A stretch of 11,347 nucleotides of DNA from Thiobacillaceae bacterium (GTDB lineage: Bacteria; Pseudomonadota; Gammaproteobacteria; Burkholderiales; Thiobacillaceae). The stretch lies in assembly GCA_012274165.1 (NCBI GenBank), contig JAAPAA010000072.1:1-11347 (forward strand), read 5' to 3'. The notes beneath the pieces are model-generated. The model ran no database searches. It was not told where the DNA came from and was given only the letters and a program-made list of their open reading frames with translations. How positions within the stretch are numbered: position 1 is the first letter of the stretch; every line of letters starts with the position of its first letter. This document shows positions 7,205-11,347 of the stretch, in pieces. A program made the translations under genes and the position numbers.

Positions 7205-7234
7205 AAAAAATGAGGCTTCAATCAAGCTGAAGCC
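7205..7234 (-). terminator. Hairpin plus T-run between fabG and acpP
   Basis: On the minus strand a perfect 7-bp stem, GGCTTCA (7228-7234) with TGAAGCC (7214-7220), closes a 7-nt loop. It is followed by TCA and six Ts (7205-7210). This is the form of an intrinsic terminator, somewhat weak (4 GC pairs, 3-nt gap before the T-run). It abuts the acpP Shine-Dalgarno. It may partly end transcripts from the fabD-fabG side, or act as a processing or stability element at the 5' end of acpP mRNA. Confidence 0.55.
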
Positions 7235-7255
7235 ATGAAATTGAAACCACTGAAA

Positions 7256-7274
7256 ATTGTAGCCCCGGATTCTA
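7256..7274 (-). promoter_or_regulatory. acpP: Candidate acpP promoter -10 elements
   Basis: In the fabG-acpP gap the minus strand has TAGAAT (7269-7274) and TACAAT (7256-7261), each one base from TATAAT and upstream of the hairpin. No good TTGACA match lies at the right distance for either. A separate acpP promoter is known in E. coli, so one here is plausible but not proven by the sequence. Confidence 0.3.
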
Positions 7275-7291
7275 CCAAAATTAGCCGCTGC

Positions 7292-8032
7292 TTATGCCAT
7301 GTACATGCCGCCGTTGACGTGCAAAGTTGTTCCTGAAATGTAGCCTGCAGCTGGTGACGCCAAAAACAACACGGCTTGCGCGATATCGTCTACGGCACCC
7401 AGGCGTCCCAGCGGAATGTGATTCAGCAAAGCCTGGCGCTGCGCATCGGGCAGCGCGCGGGTCATGTCGGTGTCAATAAATCCCGGCGCAACGCAGTTGA
7501 CGGTGATATTGCGGCTGCCCACCTCACGCGCCAGTGACTTGGTGAAGCCCATGATGCCGGCCTTGGCCGCACTGTAATTGGTCTGTCCGGCATTGCCCAT
7601 TGCGCCGACCACCGAAGCGATGCTGATGATGCGCCCGGTGCGCGCTTTCATCATCGCGCGCAGCACTGCACGCGACAGACGGAAAACGGACGTCAGGTTG
7701 GTCGCCACGATGTCGTCCCACTCCTCGTCCTTCATCCGCATCAGCAGATTGTCGCGCGTGATGCCCGCGTTGTTGACCAGAATGCCGACGTCGCCGAACT
7801 GCGTGTTGATTGCGCTGATGACGGCATCCACAGCGGCGGCATCGGTGACATTGAGGTTCATGCCACAACCCTTGATACGGGCAGCGGCCAGGTAATCGCT
7901 GATTGCCTGCGCGCCCTTGTCGCTGGTGGCGGTGCCGATTACGGTGGCCCCTGCGTTACCGAGCGCCAGCGCGATTGCCTGGCCGATGCCGCGGCTGGCG
8001 CCCGTAACGAGGGCGATTTGTCCTTGCAGCAT
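7292..8032 (-). CDS. fabG: 3-oxoacyl-ACP reductase
   Basis: A 246-residue NADPH-dependent 3-oxoacyl-ACP reductase of the short-chain dehydrogenase family, doing the first reduction in each fatty-acid elongation cycle. Visible: the cofactor motif TGASRGIG (10-17), NNAG (87-90), Asn112, and catalytic Ser140, Tyr153 and Lys157 (YSAAK), plus 'APGFIDTDM' (182-190). Length and N-terminus ('MLQGQIALVTGASRGIG') match E. coli FabG. The ATG at 8032 is chosen because GGGAG (8038-8042) lies 5 nt before it. An in-frame ATG at 8044, overlapping the fabD stop as TGATG, would add four residues. Its place between fabD and acpP identifies it as the housekeeping FabG among many SDR proteins. Confidence 0.97.
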   Translation of the reverse strand: MLQGQIALVTGASRGIGQAIALALGNAGATVIGTATSDKGAQAISDYLAAARIKGCGMNLNVTDAAAVDAVISAINTQFGDVGILVNNAGITRDNLLMRMKDEEWDDIVATNLTSVFRLSRAVLRAMMKARTGRIISIASVVGAMGNAGQTNYSAAKAGIMGFTKSLAREVGSRNITVNCVAPGFIDTDMTRALPDAQRQALLNHIPLGRLGAVDDIAQAVLFLASPAAGYISGTTLHVNGGMYMA

Positions 8033-8043
8033 GTTGTCTCCCA

Positions 8044-8982
8044 TCAGTTGTTCAATGCAGCCTGCAGGCTGGCTTCATCCACCAGCGCCACGGCCGGCAG
8101 GCTGTCGTCAATGCGCTTGTTGAGGCCCGCCAGCACCTTGCCGGGGCCGCATTCGATCACGCGTTCGATCCCGGCAGCTTTCAGCGCCTGCACCGTCTCG
8201 ACCCAGCGCACCGGGGTATGCAGCTGCTTGGCCAGCGCCGCACGAATCGCATCTGCAGAGGTATGGCTTTGCACATCGGTATTGTGTAGCACCGGGATCG
8301 TCGGCACAGCAATCGCCACACCTTGCAAATGCGCCAGTAGTTTCTCGGCAGCCGGCAGCATCAGCGAGGAATGCGATGGCACGCTGACGGGCAGCGGCAG
8401 GGCGCGCTTGGCACCCCTTTCCTTCGCCAGTGCCATCGCGCGCTCGACCGCAGCCTTGTTGCCTGCAATGACCACTTGGCCCGGGGAATTCAGGTTCACC
8501 GCCTCGACCACTTCGCCTGCTGCCGCGTCAGCGCACACCGCGCGTACTGCATCGTCGTCCAAGCCCAGAATCGCTGCCATCGCGCCAACGCCTTCGGGCA
8601 CGGCGGCCTGCATCGCCTCGGCACGAAAACGCACCAGTTTGATCGCATCGGCAAAACCCAGTGCACCGGCAGCGACCAGCGCCGCATATTCGCCGAGGCT
8701 GTGGCCAGCCAGCAATGCGGGGGTCGCTCCGCCCGCAGCCTGCCACACGCGCCAGACTGCCACGTCGGCTGCCAGCATTGCAGGCTGGGTGTTAACCGTC
8801 TGGTTGAGCAGATCGGCCGGGCCGTCGGTCACCAATGCCCATAGATCCTGACCGAGCGCGTCGGCGGCTTCGGCAAAGGTGGCGCGCACTTCGGCGCGCT
8901 CGCCCCAACCCTGCATCATGCCGACCGACTGCGAGCCCTGCCCGGGAAAGACGAAAGCCAGCTTTTTATTGTGGGTAGCCAT
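8044..8982 (-). CDS. fabD: Malonyl-CoA:ACP transacylase
   Basis: A 312-residue malonyl-CoA:ACP S-malonyltransferase, loading malonyl groups onto ACP for the FabH and FabF condensations. It has FPGQGSQ (12-18), the nucleophile Ser95 in GHSLGEY (93-99), Arg120 that binds the malonyl carboxylate, catalytic His204 in VPSHSS (201-206) and 'ECGPGKVL' (277-284). Length agrees with E. coli (309). The ATG at 8982 has AAGGG about 6 nt upstream, inside the 9-bp gap after fabH. Its stop TGA shares a base with a possible fabG ATG (TGATG), suggesting coupled translation. Confidence 0.97.
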   Translation of the reverse strand: MATHNKKLAFVFPGQGSQSVGMMQGWGERAEVRATFAEAADALGQDLWALVTDGPADLLNQTVNTQPAMLAADVAVWRVWQAAGGATPALLAGHSLGEYAALVAAGALGFADAIKLVRFRAEAMQAAVPEGVGAMAAILGLDDDAVRAVCADAAAGEVVEAVNLNSPGQVVIAGNKAAVERAMALAKERGAKRALPLPVSVPSHSSLMLPAAEKLLAHLQGVAIAVPTIPVLHNTDVQSHTSADAIRAALAKQLHTPVRWVETVQALKAAGIERVIECGPGKVLAGLNKRIDDSLPAVALVDEASLQAALNN

Positions 8983-8991
8983 GTGAATCCC

Positions 8992-9951
8992 TTAATACTT
9001 GAGGAGCGCGGAGCCCCAGGTAAAGCCGCCGCCAAAGGCTTCCATCAGCACCGTCTGCCCACGCTGGATGCGGCCGTCGCGAACCGCCACGTCAAACGCC
9101 AATGGCACCGACGCGGCCGAGGTATTGCCATGGCCCGCCACGGTGGTCACCACGTGGTCCATGCTCATGCCGAGCTTTTTCGCGGTAGCAGTAATGATGC
9201 GGATATTGGCCTGGTGCGGCACCAGCCAGTCGATATCGGATTTCTGCAAGCCGTTGGCTTCGAGCGTTTCGTCAACAATGCGGTCGAGCGTGTTGACCGC
9301 CATCTTGAACACGGCGTTGCCTTCCATCCTCATCAGTGCGGGTTCGCCCATGCCACTCGACACGCCGGTCGTGGTGCGCAGCAATTCCTTATGGCGGCCG
9401 TCGGCATGGATGTGGGTAGCGATGATGCCGGGTTCGCCGGATGCGCCGAGCACCACGGCGCCCGCGCCATCGCCCCACAGAATGCAGTTGCCACGGTCGT
9501 TCCAGTCGGTGATGCGCGACAGGGTCTCAGCGCCGATTACCAGCACGTGTTTGGCAGCGCCGGTCTTGATGAACTGATCCGCCACCGACAGGGCATAGAC
9601 AAACCCGCTGCACACAGCCTGCAAGTCAAACGCCGGCTTGCCATTGGTCATGCCAAGCTTGGACTGCACGATGCAGGCGGTGCTGGGGAACACCAGGTCG
9701 GGCGTGGTGGTGGCGACCAGCAGCAGGTCGATATCGTCTATCGCCAGGCCGGCCGCATCGAGCGCGGCGCGTGCGGACTGGGTTGCCAGATCGCTGGTGA
9801 ACTCACCCTCGGCCGCAATGTGGCGCTCGCGAATACCGGTTCGATCGACAATCCATTGATCGTTCGTCTCAACCAGTTTCTCGAGATCAGCGTTGGTGAG
9901 GATGCGCGCGGGCAGATAGCTGCCCGTGCCAAGAATACGGGAATAGGTCAA
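8992..9951 (-). CDS. fabH: 3-oxoacyl-ACP synthase III (KAS III), TTG start
   Basis: A 319-residue beta-ketoacyl-ACP synthase III, which starts fatty-acid synthesis by condensing acetyl-CoA with malonyl-ACP. The Cys-His-Asn triad is Cys114 (AVCSGF), His246 (VPHQANIRI) and Asn276 (GHGNTSAAS); 'GDGAGAVVLG' (160-169) and the C-terminal 'GGGFTWGSALLKY' are also typical. The start is TTG (9949-9951), overlapping the plsX stop as TTGA. No upstream start codon exists in frame, and 'MTYSRILGTGSYLPA' corresponds to the family N-terminus; the next Met is residue 101. A weak GGGTG lies about 5 nt ahead, so translation probably depends on plsX. Position between plsX and fabD is the usual one. Confidence 0.97.
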   Translation of the reverse strand: MTYSRILGTGSYLPARILTNADLEKLVETNDQWIVDRTGIRERHIAAEGEFTSDLATQSARAALDAAGLAIDDIDLLLVATTTPDLVFPSTACIVQSKLGMTNGKPAFDLQAVCSGFVYALSVADQFIKTGAAKHVLVIGAETLSRITDWNDRGNCILWGDGAGAVVLGASGEPGIIATHIHADGRHKELLRTTTGVSSGMGEPALMRMEGNAVFKMAVNTLDRIVDETLEANGLQKSDIDWLVPHQANIRIITATAKKLGMSMDHVVTTVAGHGNTSAASVPLAFDVAVRDGRIQRGQTVLMEAFGGGFTWGSALLKY

Positions 9952-10967
9952 GCGGGCACCCGTTGCAGGAGTTGGATCTGATCGGTAATGCGTTTCAGCA
10001 CATTGTTGCGAACTTCATCGCTGGCGGTATCGATCGCGTGTTCAAACGAAAAACAGTCGGCCGAACCGTGGCTTTTGACCACCACGCCTTTCAGTCCCAG
10101 CAGCGTGGCGCCGTTATAGCGACGCGGGTCGAGCCGTCGCTTGAAGGCATTCAGCACCGGCAAAGCCATCAGGCCGGACAGCCGGGTCAGCCAGTTGCGC
10201 TTGAACTCGGCCTTCAGCGTAGTCGCAATCATCTTGGCCAGCCCTTCGGACGCTTTAAGCGTCACGTTGCCGACGAAGCCATCGCACACAACCACGTCAG
10301 TGGTGCCTTTGAAAATATCGTTGCCTTCGACATTGCCGTAGAAATTGAGATGACTGTCGCGCAGCAGTTCGGCAGCCTGCTTCACCATCTCGTTGCCCTT
10401 GATGTCTTCTTCGCCGATGTTCAACAGCCCCACGCTCGGGTTGGGTATATGTTCCACGGCCGACACCAGCATCGCGCCCATGATGCCGAACTGCAGCAGA
10501 TGCTCGGCCGTGCAATCGACGTTGGCGCCCATGTCCAGTACCAGCGCGTGCCCGCTGATGGTCGGCATCACGGCGGCAATCGCCGGACGATCGATACCCG
10601 GCAGGGTTTTCAGGACGAAACGCGCGGTCGCCATCAGGGCACCGGTATTGCCGGCAGACACACAGGCATCGGCTTCGCCGGACTTGACCAGGTCGATTGC
10701 CACCCGCATCGAAGAGTCCTTTTTGCCGCGCAGAGCCATCGCGGGCGCTTCGTCCATCGCCACCACCTGGCTGGCGTGGCGCACGATCAGACGTGGACTG
10801 GTCTTGGTGCGGCGCGCCTTGAGCTCGGCCGCGACAATGTCCTGCGGCCCGACCAGAATCACATTCAGGTCGGGATGACGCGCAAGACAATGGATTGCTG
10901 CCGGAACCGTGACATGAGGACCGTGATCGCCCCCCATGACATCAATGGCAACTGTGATATTTCTCAT
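9948..10967 (-). CDS. plsX: Phosphate acyltransferase PlsX
   Basis: A 339-residue acyl-ACP:phosphate acyltransferase, making acyl-phosphate for PlsY in phospholipid synthesis; it is a peripheral membrane enzyme. Motifs include 'AIDVMGGDHGP' (7-17), 'SAGNTGALMA' (104-113), 'DMGANVDC' (145-152), 'LLNIGEE' (181-187), 'FYGNVEG' (209-215), 'DVVVCDGFVGN' (224-234) and 'LLGLKGVVVKSHG' (289-301). The hydrophobic/basic segment at about 251-280 lies where the family has its membrane-contacting helices. Length is typical. The ATG at 10967 is supported by the conserved N-terminus but has no clear Shine-Dalgarno. It follows rpmF after a 97-bp repeat-bearing spacer and overlaps fabH by 4 bp. Confidence 0.97.
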   Translation of the reverse strand: MRNITVAIDVMGGDHGPHVTVPAAIHCLARHPDLNVILVGPQDIVAAELKARRTKTSPRLIVRHASQVVAMDEAPAMALRGKKDSSMRVAIDLVKSGEADACVSAGNTGALMATARFVLKTLPGIDRPAIAAVMPTISGHALVLDMGANVDCTAEHLLQFGIMGAMLVSAVEHIPNPSVGLLNIGEEDIKGNEMVKQAAELLRDSHLNFYGNVEGNDIFKGTTDVVVCDGFVGNVTLKASEGLAKMIATTLKAEFKRNWLTRLSGLMALPVLNAFKRRLDPRRYNGATLLGLKGVVVKSHGSADCFSFEHAIDTASDEVRNNVLKRITDQIQLLQRVPA

Positions 10968-11000
10968 GCAGCCGGAAAAATGGGCTGAACAGAACGCGCC

Positions 11001-11032
11001 ACGTCGATGTGATCAAACGTCGGTGTGAATAA
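11001..11032. repeat. Tandem imperfect 16-bp direct repeat in the rpmF-plsX spacer
   Basis: Two abutting 16-bp units, 11001-11016 and 11017-11032, agree at 13 of 16 positions; both begin ACGTCG and share TGTGA after one mismatch. They lie between rpmF and plsX, upstream of plsX. Such an arrangement could bind a regulator, but no known operator is recognised. Confidence 0.5.
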
Positions 11033-11050
11033 ACACAACGCGATCAAACG
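11011..11050. repeat. Pair of GATCAAACG repeats 31 bp apart
   Basis: The 9-mer GATCAAACG occurs at 11011-11019 and 11042-11050, a 31-bp offset (about three helical turns), overlapping the tandem repeat. Between them TGTG and CACA form a short inverted repeat (11024-11027 and 11033-11036 region). The function is unknown. Confidence 0.4.
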
Positions 11051-11064
11051 CGGCACGAATGAAA

Positions 11065-11244
11065 TTAATCGCCTTTGGTCTTGACGACTTTGCGGCCACG
11101 ATAAAAGCCGTTGGGGCTGATATGGTGACGCAGGTGGGCTTCGCCCGTGGTCGCTTCAACAGCCAGTGCCGGAGCGGTCAGAAAATCGTGCGAGCGGTGC
11201 ATGCCGCGCTTGGACGGGGATTTTTTATTCTGCTGAACAGCCAT
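11065..11244 (-). CDS. rpmF: 50S ribosomal protein L32
   Basis: A complete 59-residue gene for large-subunit protein L32. It begins MAVQQNKKSPSKRGMHRSHD and ends in a basic tail with RGRKVVK; 'LRHHISPNG' (38-46) is the conserved middle. No zinc-binding cysteine pairs are present, as in the E. coli type. The ATG at 11244 has a near-perfect AAGGAG (11251-11256) 6 nt upstream. rpmF directly ahead of plsX is a conserved bacterial arrangement and heads the lipid gene cluster, linking ribosome and membrane synthesis. The sequence resembles betaproteobacterial L32 most closely, from memory of the family. Confidence 0.98.
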   Translation of the reverse strand: MAVQQNKKSPSKRGMHRSHDFLTAPALAVEATTGEAHLRHHISPNGFYRGRKVVKTKGD

Positions 11245-11267
11245 TTCTTACTCCTTAAAATATCGTC

Positions 11268-11284
11268 GCACCAAAATTTGGTGC
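11268..11284. promoter_or_regulatory. 17-bp perfect dyad upstream of rpmF
   Basis: GCACCAAA (11268-11275) and TTTGGTGC (11277-11284) are perfect inverted repeats around one central base. The dyad lies 12 nt upstream of the rpmF Shine-Dalgarno. No T-run follows it in the rpmF direction, so it looks more like a protein-binding site or 5'-UTR hairpin than a terminator. No regulator is recognised. Confidence 0.45.
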
Positions 11285-11287
11285 TTT

Positions 11288-11314
11288 AAAAAATTCGCTA
11301 TAAAAAAAATAGCG
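11288..11314 (-). terminator. Weak terminator-like hairpin upstream of rpmF
   Basis: On the minus strand CGCTAT (11309-11314) and ATAGCG (11296-11301) form a 6-bp stem with a loop of seven Ts, followed by AA and six Ts (11288-11293). It resembles a weak intrinsic terminator for whatever gene lies further upstream, outside the window. The A/T richness also makes this a plausible rpmF promoter region. Confidence 0.4.
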
Positions 11315-11347
11315 CACCTCAAAAGGGGCATTCACCTTCTGCGTGCA

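Noticed and set aside
7190..7225. 12-residue extension of acpP to an ATG at 7225
   Set aside because: It would be encoded by the hairpin and T-run, and known ACPs begin at the later Met, which has a good Shine-Dalgarno.
9963..10988. Long plus-strand open frame (341 codons) antisense to plsX, and a similar one at 8971-9981 (336 codons) antisense to fabH
   Set aside because: They mirror strongly conserved minus-strand genes, have no recognisable domains and are rich in His, Gln, Arg and Ala as expected for shadow frames in GC-rich DNA.
11319..11347. Possible C-terminal tail of an upstream YceD/DUF177-like gene on the minus strand (eight codons then TGA)
   Set aside because: That gene commonly precedes rpmF, but eight residues are too few to identify. 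Another frame stays open to near rpmF, so the reading frame is not decided.
1..11347. Mobile elements, CRISPR arrays, tRNA/rRNA genes, phage or defence systems
   Set aside because: None seen: gene packing is continuous with standard housekeeping genes, and there are no long repeats, transposase-like frames or spacer arrays.

Overview
This window is a stretch of core chromosome from a Gram-negative bacterium, most likely a betaproteobacterium. The 59-residue ribosomal protein L32 with its 'NKKSPSKRGMHRSHD' and 'HHISPNGFYRGRKV' segments is of the neisserial/betaproteobacterial kind. The gene order rpmF-plsX-fabH-fabD-fabG-acpP-fabF-pabB-pabC-mltG-tmk-holB-pilZ-tatD also follows the well-known beta/gammaproteobacterial arrangement. 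The order or genus cannot be fixed from this sequence alone. Base composition is moderately GC-rich and even throughout. I see no mobile element, CRISPR array, tRNA or rRNA.

All fourteen genes lie on the minus strand, so transcription runs from high to low coordinates. From the right: an upstream region with two inverted repeats (about 11245-11347); rpmF (L32); a 97-bp spacer with tandem repeats; then plsX, fabH, fabD and fabG, tightly packed. A 102-bp leader holding a hairpin followed by a T-run (7205-7234) precedes acpP, which is followed by fabF. The folate pair pabB-pabC overlaps by 4 bp, as do mltG-tmk and tmk-holB; pabC and mltG overlap by 17 bp. pilZ follows holB after 25 bp. The window ends inside a TatD-family nuclease gene whose last third or so is cut off.

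The genes connect as follows. PlsX and FabH/FabD/FabG/AcpP/FabF supply acyl-ACP and acyl-phosphate for membrane lipids. PabB and PabC make p-aminobenzoate for folate, which thymidylate synthesis needs. Tmk phosphorylates dTMP and HolB is the delta-prime subunit of the DNA polymerase III clamp loader. MltG trims nascent peptidoglycan strands. PilZ serves type IV pilus assembly. The cluster therefore ties ribosome, envelope and DNA synthesis into one growth-linked transcription unit, with many stop/start overlaps suggesting translational coupling.

I found no new biological system. The points worth a second look are small: forced TTG starts of fabF and fabH; the hairpin/T-run before acpP; structured repeats around rpmF; a PIAGT instead of PIKGT motif in PabB; Ser in place of the PLP-contacting Glu in PabC; an intact P-loop in HolB; and a PilZ lacking the c-di-GMP-binding motifs.
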